The notes below the pieces were generated by a model. That model ran no database searches and was not told the DNA's origin. It saw only the letters and a program-made list of their open reading frames with translations. Shown here piece after piece: positions 8,238 through 16,871 of a stretch of DNA of 64,000 nucleotides. Source of the DNA: Parasedimentitalea psychrophila (GTDB lineage Bacteria > Pseudomonadota > Alphaproteobacteria > Rhodobacterales > Rhodobacteraceae); assembly GCF_030285785.1 (NCBI RefSeq), contig NZ_CP127247.1, positions 1,387,501 through 1,451,500 of the forward strand, read 5' to 3'. Position numbers and translations under genes: made by a program. Numbering within the stretch: the first letter of the stretch is position 1; every line of letters starts with the position of its first letter.

Positions 8238-9260
8238 TTAGCCCTTCTTGAGCACTTCACGACCCAGAAGTTCGGCGATCTGCACCGCATTCAGGGCGGC
8301 ACCCTTGCGCAGGTTGTCGGAAACACACCACAGGTTCAAACCGTTATCGATGGTGCTGTCCTGACGAATGCGGCTGATGAAGGTGGCGAAATCGCCAACA
8401 CATTCCACCGGGGTCACATAACCACCGTCTTCACGTTTATCGATCACCATGATGCCGGGCGATTCGCGCAGGATGTCGCGGGCCTCGTCTTCATCCAGGA
8501 AGTCTTCGAATTCGATGTTGATCGCCTCGGAGTGGCCAACAAACACCGGCACCCGCACACAGGTCGCAGTGACCTTGATCTTGGTGTCGATGATCTTCTT
8601 GGTCTCGGCGACCATCTTCCACTCTTCCTTGGTCTCACCCGAATCCAGGAACACGTCGATATGCGGGATCACGTTGAACGCAATCTGCTTGGTAAAGGTC
8701 CTAGGCGGTTTGTTATCGGTCGGGTTGTAGATCGATTTGGTCTGATCCCACAGCTCGTCGATGCCCTTGGTGCCGGACCCAGAAACCGACTGATAGGTCG
8801 AGACCACCACCCGTTTGATGGTGGCACGGTCGTGCAACGGCTTCAGCGCCACCACCATCTGCGCGGTCGAGCAGTTGGGGTTGGCGATGATGTTTTTCTT
8901 GGCATAGCCGTGGACCGCCTGAGGGTTGACCTCGGGCACGATCAGCGGAATATCAGGGTCATAGCGGTACAGCGACGAGTTATCGATCACCACGCAGCCA
9001 GCAGCGGCTGCCTTGGGCGCATAGATCTTGGTCGCGTCGGACCCGATCGCAAACAAAGCCATATCCCAGCCGGTAAAGTCGAACGTGTCCAGGTCGGTGG
9101 TTTTCAAAGTTCGCTCACCAAAGCTGACTTCAGATCCCAGCGATCTCCGACTTGCCAGCACGACAATCTCATCAACTGGAAACTGGCGCTCAGCCAGGAT
9201 GTTCAGCATTTCACGGCCCACGTTGCCCGTGGCGCCGACGACGGCGACGCGATAACCCAT
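8238..9260 (-). CDS. asd: Aspartate-semialdehyde dehydrogenase
   Basis: 340 residues, full length. NADP-binding GATGNVGREML is at the N-terminus, the catalytic cysteine is Cys130 in NPNCSTAQ, and SVSGSG and VRVPVFVGHSEA follow. It reduces aspartyl phosphate to aspartate semialdehyde for lysine, threonine, methionine and diaminopimelate synthesis in the cytosol. It stands alone, facing away from the DUF3095 gene, with an intrinsic terminator downstream and a perfect hairpin in its leader. Confidence 0.96.
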   Translation of the reverse strand: MGYRVAVVGATGNVGREMLNILAERQFPVDEIVVLASRRSLGSEVSFGERTLKTTDLDTFDFTGWDMALFAIGSDATKIYAPKAAAAGCVVIDNSSLYRYDPDIPLIVPEVNPQAVHGYAKKNIIANPNCSTAQMVVALKPLHDRATIKRVVVSTYQSVSGSGTKGIDELWDQTKSIYNPTDNKPPRTFTKQIAFNVIPHIDVFLDSGETKEEWKMVAETKKIIDTKIKVTATCVRVPVFVGHSEAINIEFEDFLDEDEARDILRESPGIMVIDKREDGGYVTPVECVGDFATFISRIRQDSTIDNGLNLWCVSDNLRKGAALNAVQIAELLGREVLKKG

Positions 9261-9279
9261 AGTGTCTCTCCAATATTAG

Positions 9280-9299
9280 AGCCGGTCCCATGACCGGCT
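9280..9299 (-). promoter_or_regulatory. Hairpin in the asd leader
   Basis: AGCCGGTC (9280-9287) and GACCGGCT (9292-9299) form a perfect 8-bp stem with a 4-base loop, 19 bases before the asd ATG. No T-run follows in the asd direction. A leader control element or a protein site is possible. Confidence 0.4.
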
Positions 9300-9361
9300 G
9301 CGGTCTCATATCGGGAATCCCCCCTGCCGGAAAGGTCAGAAGCGCCCTCTGCCGCGTCTAC

Positions 9362-9381
9362 AGGGTATATAAGGGTATATA
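9362..9381. repeat. Direct tandem repeat AGGGTATATA x2 in the asd/DUF3095 divergent gap
   Basis: AGGGTATATA is repeated exactly, head to tail, 115 bases before the DUF3095 start and 100 bases before the asd start. The TATA content makes it a candidate for overlapping -10 elements or a regulator site. Confidence 0.4.
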
Positions 9382-9495
9382 TGTGACTGAGTGCCTATTT
9401 TTCACGCAACCTTACGGTCGGGGCCGAGGTTGGTCGGTGGACCTGACGGAAAATTCGGCTAGTTTGATCCGGGCAGCTGCTGGCATGGGTAGGCT

Positions 9496-10662
9496 ATGAA
9501 AACGCACAGATTCTATGAGGACTTACCACGCCGAGACAAGTTCTCTGATCTGGCCCAACCCAAAGCTTTCACCCCGTTACCGCAAGACTGGCTGGTCGGG
9601 TGCTGTGACATTGTCGATTCCACCGGGCTGATTGCCGCCGGGCGATATAAGACCGTGAATATGATCGGGGCCTCGGTGATTTCGGCGCTGATCAATGCCA
9701 TGCAGGGGCGTGCCTTTCCCTATGTGTTTGGCGGTGATGGGGCCTCCTTTGCAATTCCCCCAGCGGAACAGGACAGCTGCCACCAGATCCTGTCCAACCT
9801 GCGCAGCTGGGTCTCTGCTGAATTCAGCGTTGATCTGCGGGCCGCCCTGCTGCCCGTCGCATGGATCCGCGCCGAGGGGCTGGAGGTTCGGGTCGCCCGC
9901 CATGCGGTCTCTGCGGGCGTCGATTATGCCATGTTCAGCGGCGGTGGTCTGGCCTGGGCCGAACAGCAAATGAAGGCGGACGGATTTTCTGTCCCCGCCT
10001 CGGAGCATGTCACCCCACCAGATCTGACCGGGTTGTCCTGCAGGTGGAGCAACATCAGGGCGCGCAACGGCAGTATTATTTCACTGGTGATGCTGCCACC
10101 ACGGCAGGGTGAGAGCCGCGGGTTTTTGCAGGTGGTCCGCGACGTTCTGGCACTGGCGGCACAGTTGGAGCGCAGCGGTCACCCGGTGCCGCAAAGCGGC
10201 CCGCCGCTGCATTACCCCCCCCGGGGGCTGGCGCTGGAGGCGCATGTGTCGCGCGGCAGCACGCCGCTGGCTCTGCGCAAGATAAGGCTGCTGGTGAATA
10301 GCGCTATTGCCGGCTTGATGATGCGGAGCGGCAGGCGCTTTGGATCGTTTGATCCGGTTCACTATCGCGCCATGCTGAGCACCAATGCCGATTTTCGCAA
10401 ATTTGACGACGGCTTGAAGATGACCATCGACTGCGATCCCGAGACCCGCAATCAACTGATTGACCTGTTGCAGCGTGCCACCACCGCGGGTCACATCCGC
10501 TATGGTCTGCACGAACAGGACGAGGCCATGGTCACCTGCATCGTGCCCTCGGCGACGCGGGACGACCATGTGCATTTTGTCGACGGCGCGACGGGTGGCT
10601 ATGCCAGCGCCGCCGCAGCTCTGAAGGCAAAGGACCAGCAGGCCGGGCTCAGACCTGGATGA
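9496..10662 (+). CDS. DUF3095 family protein (adenylate cyclase-like)
   Basis: 388 residues. It begins MKTHRFYEDLP and contains CDIVDSTGLIAAGRYKTVNMIGA and FPYVFGGDGASFAIP, which resemble the metal-binding strand and GGD-like turn of class III nucleotide cyclases. I recognise it as the DUF3095 family, whose members are uncharacterised. The visible GDG/DIVDST pattern suggests a nucleotidyl cyclase fold, but activity is unproven. The ATG at 9496 has only a weak GGTAGG ribosome site. Its 3' end overlaps the convergent carbonic anhydrase gene by 14 bases. Confidence 0.8.
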   Translation: MKTHRFYEDLPRRDKFSDLAQPKAFTPLPQDWLVGCCDIVDSTGLIAAGRYKTVNMIGASVISALINAMQGRAFPYVFGGDGASFAIPPAEQDSCHQILSNLRSWVSAEFSVDLRAALLPVAWIRAEGLEVRVARHAVSAGVDYAMFSGGGLAWAEQQMKADGFSVPASEHVTPPDLTGLSCRWSNIRARNGSIISLVMLPPRQGESRGFLQVVRDVLALAAQLERSGHPVPQSGPPLHYPPRGLALEAHVSRGSTPLALRKIRLLVNSAIAGLMMRSGRRFGSFDPVHYRAMLSTNADFRKFDDGLKMTIDCDPETRNQLIDLLQRATTAGHIRYGLHEQDEAMVTCIVPSATRDDHVHFVDGATGGYASAAAALKAKDQQAGLRPG

Positions 10663-11299
10663 ACAGATCCCGCTTGGGATCGAAACATTGCAGCCCACCC
10701 TCGCCGATGTCGGTCCACAATCCGTGCAGGCTAAGGGTGCCGTCCTCTACCGCCTTCGCAACAAAAGGAAAGCTCATCAGGTTTTCCAGCGAGGCCACCA
10801 CCGCCTGCTTTTCCAGCTGCCTTAACTGCTCTTCTTTATCCTCGATATCGCGCACCAGTTCATACTTGGGTTTCAGGATATCCATCCAGCGGCCAACAAA
10901 GCTGTCCTTGGCCTCTAATTCGGGGGCGTGACCATTGCACATGTCAATGCAGCCCTCGACTCCGCCGCATTGTGAATGGCCCAGCACAATCAAATGCGCC
11001 ACGTTCAGCACCGTCACAGCGTACTCTACCGTCGCACTGGTGCCGTGATGGTCGCCATCGGGCTGAAAAGGTGGCACCAAATTAGCGATATTTCTATGGA
11101 TAAAGAACTCACCCTGGTCAGCGCCAAAGATCGATGTCACATGCACACGGCTGTCACAGCACGAGATAACCATGGCGCGGGGACGCTGTCCTTCGCTCGC
11201 CAGACGGCGATACCACCCCTTATTTTCCTCATAAGACGTGGCTTTCCAGCCATGATAGCGCGTCACAAGATAACCGGGCAGTGGCTTGGCAAATTCCAT
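10649..11299 (-). CDS. Beta-class carbonic anhydrase
   Basis: 216 residues, a standard beta-carbonic anhydrase. The zinc ligands are visible as CCDSR (Cys47, Asp49), HSQCGG (His108, Cys111), with the dyad Asp49-Arg51. It interconverts CO2 and bicarbonate in the cytosol, supplying bicarbonate to carboxylases. The gene faces away from the next gene and overlaps DUF3095 tail to tail by 14 bases. Confidence 0.94.
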   Translation of the reverse strand: MEFAKPLPGYLVTRYHGWKATSYEENKGWYRRLASEGQRPRAMVISCCDSRVHVTSIFGADQGEFFIHRNIANLVPPFQPDGDHHGTSATVEYAVTVLNVAHLIVLGHSQCGGVEGCIDMCNGHAPELEAKDSFVGRWMDILKPKYELVRDIEDKEEQLRQLEKQAVVASLENLMSFPFVAKAVEDGTLSLHGLWTDIGEGGLQCFDPKRDLFIQV

Positions 11300-11453
11300 G
11301 TATCAATCCCTGAGTTGATAGTTCGCTGGGCTATTATCCTGTATTGTTAGCAAATTCGAGAGAGATGATCACCCCAAAGAAACCTTTTGAAAACCAGTAG
11401 ACCGCAATGTTTATCCCGTGCCGTGGGGGTACAGATATTTGGGGTGAACTCTA

Positions 11454-11834
11454 GTGGCTAATATTTTGACTGTCATACATAACGAAACGGTCCGGCTTGA
11501 TCCGGGGAAACTGAACGAACTCTATGCTCAGCTGGGCGAGGCCGGTGCCGAAGACGTGGTTTGCCGCGCCATCGAGGAATTGGCGGTGCGGCTGTCGCAC
11601 TGCGAGCGTCTGTGGCGGCAAGACGATTTGGCGAACCTGCGCAAAAGCGCGCGATCCCTGGTCGCCATTGCCGAACAGATCGGCATGAGCGCCATGGCCG
11701 CCATTGCCCGCGATGTGACCGACGCGGTTGATAGCGGCGACCAACCAGCCATAGCGGCGACCCTGTTCCGGCTGCTGCGGGTGGGCGAACGGTCGCTGAC
11801 TGCCGTATGGGAGCAGCAAGACCTCTCGGTCTGA
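11454..11834 (+). CDS. Small helical protein, Hpt-like but without the phospho-accepting histidine
   Basis: 126 residues from a GTG start at 11454. It is all-helical by composition. The segment LRKSARSLVAIAEQIGMSAMAAIARDV has the spacing of the Hpt-domain helix that normally reads AHxLKGSAxxxG, but the histidine position is Arg/Ser, so it could not accept a phosphate. It may be a scaffold or phosphotransfer antagonist, or an unrelated four-helix protein. It stands alone between carbonic anhydrase and the aminopeptidase gene. Coding status is moderately sure: a full-length frame with normal codon use, but a weak ribosome site. Confidence 0.6.
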   Translation: MANILTVIHNETVRLDPGKLNELYAQLGEAGAEDVVCRAIEELAVRLSHCERLWRQDDLANLRKSARSLVAIAEQIGMSAMAAIARDVTDAVDSGDQPAIAATLFRLLRVGERSLTAVWEQQDLSV

Positions 11835-11926
11835 TTTAACAGCACATAATCCTGCAGCCAGGGCTTGCGGACGGCGTGGTGCCAGATACTCTAGGACGAA
11901 ATTGTCCCCACATCCGGAGTATCGTG

Positions 11927-13309
11927 ATGCCGCCTGTCTTTGCCCCGCCCTCGGATGTCGCCCTGCCGCTGCATGTTATTGATCAGGACAAATGCAAAGA
12001 CTGGCTGCAACGCCAACCCGACCATGTTGCCGACTGGGCGCAGACCAACGGGTTTACCGGTGCTTGCGGACAGATGCTGCTGGTGCCCGGCCCCAGCGGC
12101 AAACCCGAGATGGCGCTGGCTGGCTATGGCACCCCGGCGCAACGGGCTCGGCGCCGGTTTGTGCTGGCTGGTGCCGCCGAGAAACTTCCCAAGGGGGTAT
12201 ACAGGATTGCCTCGGGGCTGGATCCGCAGGCACTGGATATCGAATGCCTTGGCTGGCTGCTCAGCAGCTATCGCTTTGGTCGCTACCACCACCAGGCTGA
12301 AATGAACGCCGCATTAATCGCGCCCGAAGGTGTTGATTCGGCGGGTATTGAATCGCTGGCTGCTGCGGAATGCCTGACCCGTGATCTGATCAATACGCCG
12401 TCCTCGGACATGGGACCGGACGAGCTGCAGGCGGCGGCTGAAACCCTGGCCCAGCAGTTTGGCGCCACTATATCGGTGACGACGGACGCGGCACTGCTGG
12501 AGCAGAACCTGCCGATGATCCATGCCGTTGGCCGCGCCTCGGAGCGGCGGCCGCGGCTGATCGACATGAGCTGGGGGACATCCGGCCCCAAGCTGACTCT
12601 GGTGGGCAAAGGCGTCTGCTTTGACACCGGCGGGCTGAACCTGAAACCCGGTGCCAGCATGGGGCTGATGAAGAAAGATATGGGCGGCGCTGCCACCGTG
12701 CTGGGGCTGGCACGGATGATCATGGCAGCGGGTCTGCCGCTGCAATTGCGGCTGCTGATCCCGGCGGTCGAGAACTCGGTGTCTGCCACCGCATTCCGCC
12801 CCGGCGACGTGCTGACTTCACGCAAGGGGTTGACGGTTGAGATCAACAATACCGATGCCGAGGGCCGTCTGGTGCTGGCCGACGCGCTGGCGCTGGCGGC
12901 GGAGGGCAAGCCGGATCTGCTGATCTCGATGGCAACGCTGACCGGCGCCGCGCGGGTTGCGGTTGGGCCGGATCTGGCGCCGTTCTTTACCGACAACGAT
13001 AGTGACGCGGCGGCGCTTGCCTCAGCGGCCAATGGTAGTGCCGATCCGGTTTGGCGGCTGCCGTTCCACACCCCCTATGAGGCCAGGATCGAACCGGGCA
13101 TTGCTGATCTCGACAATGCACCGGCCGGGGGCTTTGCCGGCTCGATCACCGCCGCGCTGTTCCTGCGTCGCTTTGCTGGCGCCAGCCGGTATATCCACTT
13201 TGACATCTACGGATGGAACCCCACGGCGGCTCCCGCCCAGCCCAAAGGCGGCGCAGGTCAGGGCGCGCGGGCCCTGTTTGCCGCCCTGACCAAGATGCTG
13301 AGCCTATGA
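11927..13309 (+). CDS. Leucyl aminopeptidase family protein (M17)
   Basis: 460 residues. The C-terminal catalytic domain shows VGKGVCFDTGGLNLKP, the metal-binding lysine/aspartate stretch LMKKDMGG, and the family signature NTDAEGRLVLADAL. M17 enzymes are hexameric two-metal aminopeptidases that trim N-terminal residues from peptides in the cytosol. It is a PepA paralogue with a divergent N-terminal half. The ATG at 11927 follows a CGGAG. Its stop overlaps the start of the NlpC/P60 gene (ATGA), a pairing that suggests joint peptide or muropeptide turnover. Confidence 0.92.
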   Translation: MPPVFAPPSDVALPLHVIDQDKCKDWLQRQPDHVADWAQTNGFTGACGQMLLVPGPSGKPEMALAGYGTPAQRARRRFVLAGAAEKLPKGVYRIASGLDPQALDIECLGWLLSSYRFGRYHHQAEMNAALIAPEGVDSAGIESLAAAECLTRDLINTPSSDMGPDELQAAAETLAQQFGATISVTTDAALLEQNLPMIHAVGRASERRPRLIDMSWGTSGPKLTLVGKGVCFDTGGLNLKPGASMGLMKKDMGGAATVLGLARMIMAAGLPLQLRLLIPAVENSVSATAFRPGDVLTSRKGLTVEINNTDAEGRLVLADALALAAEGKPDLLISMATLTGAARVAVGPDLAPFFTDNDSDAAALASAANGSADPVWRLPFHTPYEARIEPGIADLDNAPAGGFAGSITAALFLRRFAGASRYIHFDIYGWNPTAAPAQPKGGAGQGARALFAALTKMLSL

Positions 13310-14049
13310 GCAAATGCCAGATCATCCGCCCGGTGGTTGACCTGCTGGATCAGCCCGAGGGGGCGCGCCAGCGGCAGCTAATCTGGGGGGAACAGGTCAC
13401 TGTCAAGGATAAGCAAGGCGGCTGGGCGCAGATCGTGGCGGCCAAGGATGGCTATCCCGGCTATGTGCCAAGCGCCGCATTGGCGGCGGCGGTCCAGACC
13501 ACCCATTGGGTCAGCGCGGTGGCGACCCATGTTTACACGCGGCCAGATTTCAAATCCCCGGACCTGCACAGCCTGAGTTTTGGCAGCCAGGTGCAGCTGC
13601 TGTCACAGGGTGAGCGGTTTTCCGAAACCCCGGATGGATTCATCCCCACCCCACATTTGTCGCCACTTGAGCTGCATCTGAAGGACCCGGTTGCGGTGGC
13701 CGAGCTGTTCCTGGGCACCCCCTATCTGTGGGGTGGAAACAGCCGATTGGGGATTGATTGCTCGGGGTTGGTGCAGGCCTCCCTGCTGGCCTGCGGCCTG
13801 CCCTGCCCCGGCGACAGTGGCCCGCAAGAGCGGGCATTGGGCAATTATGCCCCGCCCAATGGGGGCAACTATCGGCGCGGCGATCTGTTGTTCTGGAAAG
13901 GCCATGTCGCGCTGGTGCGCGACTGTGAGACGCTGGTCCATGCCAATGCGTTTCATATGGCGGTGGCGCTGGAGCCGTTACAGCCCGCTATCGACAGGAT
14001 TTTGGCCCAGGGTGACGGTGCGGTGACAGCGCATAAACGGCTGCTTTAA
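13306..14049 (+). CDS. NlpC/P60 family cysteine peptidase with SH3-like N-terminal region
   Basis: 247 residues. The N-terminal 130 residues hold two SH3-like repeats (LIWGEQVTVKDKQGGWAQIV...GYVPSAAL and THVYTRPDFKSPDL). The C-terminal peptidase has the catalytic cysteine in LGIDCSGLVQ, the histidine in WKGHVALV and a third polar residue in LVHANAFH. Such enzymes cleave gamma-D-glutamyl-diaminopimelate bonds in peptidoglycan peptides. No signal peptide is visible, so it may act on recycled muropeptides in the cytosol, in line with its coupling to the M17 gene. Confidence 0.92.
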   Translation: MSKCQIIRPVVDLLDQPEGARQRQLIWGEQVTVKDKQGGWAQIVAAKDGYPGYVPSAALAAAVQTTHWVSAVATHVYTRPDFKSPDLHSLSFGSQVQLLSQGERFSETPDGFIPTPHLSPLELHLKDPVAVAELFLGTPYLWGGNSRLGIDCSGLVQASLLACGLPCPGDSGPQERALGNYAPPNGGNYRRGDLLFWKGHVALVRDCETLVHANAFHMAVALEPLQPAIDRILAQGDGAVTAHKRLL

Positions 14050-14090
14050 ACAGGCCGCCACGACAGCGTTTTTTTCAGGCCGTTAAACAT

Positions 14091-14159
14091 GAGTATTTTT
14101 AGCAAAAAGAAACACTTAAGGAAGTGCATGCCCGCCATTTCTTTTTGCCTGAAATACTC
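14091..14159. repeat. Inverted pair of 3'-end motifs (copies 2 and 3) forming a long potential hairpin
   Basis: GAGTATTTTTAGCAAAAAG at 14091 (plus) is followed 25 bases later by its inverted copy at 14138-14159 (minus reading GAGTATTTCAGGCAAAAAG). The two differ at two positions and can pair over 22 bases. The pair lies between the convergent NlpC/P60 and ArsR-like genes, so it could act as a two-way 3'-end structure. No other feature is visible in the remaining 14160-14303. Confidence 0.7.
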
Positions 14160-14303
14160 ATTCTGCACCCGTGCAACAGAATCCTTTGGTGCAGTTGGGA
14201 AATACACCGTAACTCAGCGGGCTATTTTGCCACGTGGATCAACTGGCGTTGCAGGCCAGGTCGCGGCCCGCTGGGCTCGGCAAGACGCTGCCGGGAGATC
14301 CAA

Positions 14304-14993
14304 TTATCCAGCGGCCACCTCGGCGCGGCGGAAATCCAGGATCTGATCAAACGCTGCCCGCCCCGGCGCCGTGAGCAACAGCCCGCGTTTATGGGCATGG
14401 CGCTGCAGCCAGCCCGCATCCATCGCATGGCTCAGAAGTTGCCGCCCCAGTGCTCCCGCCACATGCGGCTGGCGTTCGGTCCAGTCCAGACAGGGCCGGA
14501 CAAAAGCTTGTCGCCCCACCCGGTCCGGCAATGTCACCCCGAGCGCGTGCCATAAGTCGGACGGCGCGGCGCGATAGCCGCCGTTGTCCTCGACCAGCAT
14601 GCCGCGGGCCAGAAACGCCTTGGCCAAGGCCACCGCCAATGGTCCGGCAAGATGATCATAGCAACTGCGCACCGTGGCCAGATCACCCGCTTTGCGCTGC
14701 TGGTTGCGGTAGAGACTGTCGGCTGGCGCAATCGCCGCCAATTGCTCCAGGGCCTGGGCGACTTCGGGGCTGGCCAGCCGGTGATAGACGCAGCGGCCGC
14801 TTTTCTCTGCGGTGACCAGCCCAGCGTTTTGCAACATCCGCAGATGGGCGGTGGCGGTCTGAGGGGTGATGCCGGCCGCGCTGGCCAGCTCTTTGTTGGT
14901 ATAGGCGCGCCCCTCCATCAACTCGCAGAGCATGCGGGTGCGGCTGGCGTCGCTGATGGCCTGACCCAGAATATCAAAACGAGGTGTTCTCAT
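14304..14993 (-). CDS. ArsR-type winged-helix regulator with a C-terminal extension
   Basis: 229 residues. The winged helix is at about residues 10-85: ASRTRMLCELMEGRAYTNKELA, then ITPQTATAHLRMLQNAGLV and the wing EKSGRCVYHRLAS. The remaining 140 residues are a helical domain with a conserved YDHLAGPLAVAL and LDWTERQPHVAGALG, seen in ArsR-like regulators that are larger than the metal sensors. No paired cysteine metal site is obvious. Target unknown. It is followed by imuB on the same strand upstream of it, with a separate start. Confidence 0.85.
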   Translation of the reverse strand: MRTPRFDILGQAISDASRTRMLCELMEGRAYTNKELASAAGITPQTATAHLRMLQNAGLVTAEKSGRCVYHRLASPEVAQALEQLAAIAPADSLYRNQQRKAGDLATVRSCYDHLAGPLAVALAKAFLARGMLVEDNGGYRAAPSDLWHALGVTLPDRVGRQAFVRPCLDWTERQPHVAGALGRQLLSHAMDAGWLQRHAHKRGLLLTAPGRAAFDQILDFRRAEVAAG

Positions 14994-15057
14994 GGCAGCA
15001 GCCTAACCCGGGTCGGGCTGCAACCCTATCAAAAACCCTTCGCCCGGCGGCGAAATG

Positions 15058-16737
15058 TCAGGCAAAACTGCCCTGACAGAACCAGCCCGGCGACAGCCCG
15101 CCGCCATGGGCGTAGAACAGCCACAGCCGCGCCCCCGATGAGGTCACCACCACCCAATAGTCCCGCACACCATTGCGCCAGTTGGGATCATCCAGCCACC
15201 ACTCCGGGGCGATCCGTTCGGGGCCCTGCGCCTGAGCCAACTGCCAGTGCTGGCCGCGCCAGCGAAACTGGTCCGACAACACCGGGCTGTCAGCGGCGCT
15301 GACCAGTTCGGGTTGCCACATCAGCAACGGTCGTGGCTGCGGCGCGGCGGGCCAGTGCGGCGCCGGTTCGGACCAGGCGGCAGCCAGCAGCTTGGCCGTT
15401 TTTTCCGGGATATGGGTGTCAACCGGATGGTAGCGGGTGATCATCTCGAGCCCGACCCGTGCGCCCAGCCGGCCAATCAGATCCTCCAGCCCATTGCCGC
15501 CGTCGACCCGCTGCTGTGCTGCGGCCCCAGCCTGCACATGCCCCGCCACCGTGCGCGCGTGGATCGGCTCCACCTGCAGCGCCTCGAGCCGCAGCATATC
15601 AATGCCAAACCCCGCATCTATCTGGTCCAGTTTCATTTCCAGCAGCGGCCGAATGCGACCCGGATCACGCAGCGGACGGGCGAAGCCAACCACCACCACC
15701 TCGGCGGCCTGATCGGTGCGATGCGCCTCAAGGCGCAGGCTGCGCATCCCCTTGCCGCGCTCCTCAAGCCGGGCACAGAGGCGCGGTAACATACGGTCAA
15801 CCCCAGCCATCAGATCGTCAATCAACCCTATGGGTTCGGGCAATGTCAGCCGCACCGCAAAGTGATCCGGGGCGCGGCCGGGCGAGACCGGCTCAGGGGC
15901 GCTGCCCATGGCCTGATCCAGCCGCATCACCAGCCCTCGGCCAAAGCGGCGGGCCAGACTGGCGCGGGGCTGGTCCATGAGATCGCTGACGCGGCGCAGG
16001 CCCAGGCGGTTCAACTGGGCCACCATCGCACCCTCCAGCCGCAGGGCCGCCACCGGCAGCGGCGCAAGCGCGCCATAGGTCTGTCCCGGATCGGCAATCC
16101 GCGCCACCCCATGCGGCAAGGCCACCATCTGCGGCGCCGCCCCGCCCCGGGTCCAGTGGCGCCGTTTGGCGCTGTCCTTGGGGCTGCGGTTTTGCGCCTT
16201 GGCCCGGGTCGCGCGGGCCTCTTGCGAGATGGCATCCCCCGAGCGGTCGGAGCCCGCCGGCACCCCGGCATAGCGCGCCAGGGCCCAGGCCGCACCGAGA
16301 CTATCGGCCAGGCCCAGTTGCACGCCAAGCCCCATGTCGCTGCAATCCTCTTCGACCTGGGCCAGCATCCCGGCCTCGCCGCCAAACAGATGCGCGCAGC
16401 CGGTCAGATCAATCACCAACCCATCCGGCTCCTGTTCCGCCACCCAGGGGCTGTATTTACCCGCCCAGCGCCGCAGCGCCGTCAAAAAGACCCTTTCGGC
16501 CGGAGCGTTGCGACTGCGAGTCAGCAGATGCCCGCACATGGCGTAGGCGTCGCGCACCGGTTGCCCGACCCACAGGCCCTCGGACACAGCGGCACAATTT
16601 AACGCAGAAATAACCTGAGTATTGGATAGTTCCTCGACCACGGCCAGCGGCCCGGCAGTGCCTGCCTGTTTTGCCCGCATGAGACGTTCAGCGCCTAAGC
16701 GCGGAAACCAGAGCGACAGAATGCGACGATGAGACAT
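15058..16737 (-). CDS. imuB: ImuB-type inactive Y-family DNA polymerase (mutasome subunit)
   Basis: 559 residues. It aligns with the Y-family palm and little-finger layout but lacks the catalytic acids: the first motif reads ILSLWFPRLGAERLM where active polymerases have an aspartate pair, and DLTGCAHLFGGE replaces the second. ImuB is the hub of the ImuA-ImuB-DnaE2 damage-induced mutagenesis complex, binding the beta clamp and DnaE2. No imuA gene lies upstream on this strand; the divergent neighbour is a cytochrome gene. A perfect GTTC-N7-GTTC box lies 72 bases before the start. dnaE2 is 23 kb away in this window. Confidence 0.92.
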   Translation of the reverse strand: MSHRRILSLWFPRLGAERLMRAKQAGTAGPLAVVEELSNTQVISALNCAAVSEGLWVGQPVRDAYAMCGHLLTRSRNAPAERVFLTALRRWAGKYSPWVAEQEPDGLVIDLTGCAHLFGGEAGMLAQVEEDCSDMGLGVQLGLADSLGAAWALARYAGVPAGSDRSGDAISQEARATRAKAQNRSPKDSAKRRHWTRGGAAPQMVALPHGVARIADPGQTYGALAPLPVAALRLEGAMVAQLNRLGLRRVSDLMDQPRASLARRFGRGLVMRLDQAMGSAPEPVSPGRAPDHFAVRLTLPEPIGLIDDLMAGVDRMLPRLCARLEERGKGMRSLRLEAHRTDQAAEVVVVGFARPLRDPGRIRPLLEMKLDQIDAGFGIDMLRLEALQVEPIHARTVAGHVQAGAAAQQRVDGGNGLEDLIGRLGARVGLEMITRYHPVDTHIPEKTAKLLAAAWSEPAPHWPAAPQPRPLLMWQPELVSAADSPVLSDQFRWRGQHWQLAQAQGPERIAPEWWLDDPNWRNGVRDYWVVVTSSGARLWLFYAHGGGLSPGWFCQGSFA

Positions 16738-16808
16738 GGCGGGGAATGTGCAGACTTTTGGCGCGGGGTGAGGGATATTGGGCGACCACCATAGGCAGGC
16801 CAGCGTGT

Positions 16809-16823
16809 GTTCCTTTTTTGTTC
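16809..16823. promoter_or_regulatory. LexA box (GTTC-N7-GTTC) between imuB and the cytochrome gene
   Basis: GTTC-CTTTTTT-GTTC matches the alphaproteobacterial LexA direct repeat exactly. It is 72 bases from the imuB start and 49 bases from the cytochrome start on the other strand. SOS control of imuB is expected from known alphaproteobacterial regulons; an effect on the cytochrome gene is possible but unproven. Confidence 0.8.
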
Positions 16824-16871
16824 CATTTATTCGATTCGGTCAAGGGCACCGTTCAACCAAGGAGATCCCCT

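Noticed and set aside
9290-9499. Small plus-strand open frame upstream of the DUF3095 gene
   Set aside because: It overlaps the asd leader hairpin, has no ribosome site and shows no domain or codon pattern like its neighbours.
16746-16871. N-terminal extension of the cytochrome gene, or an imuA remnant beside imuB
   Set aside because: The in-frame extension has no ribosome site and would bury the signal peptide; the minus strand of the gap has no frame resembling imuA.
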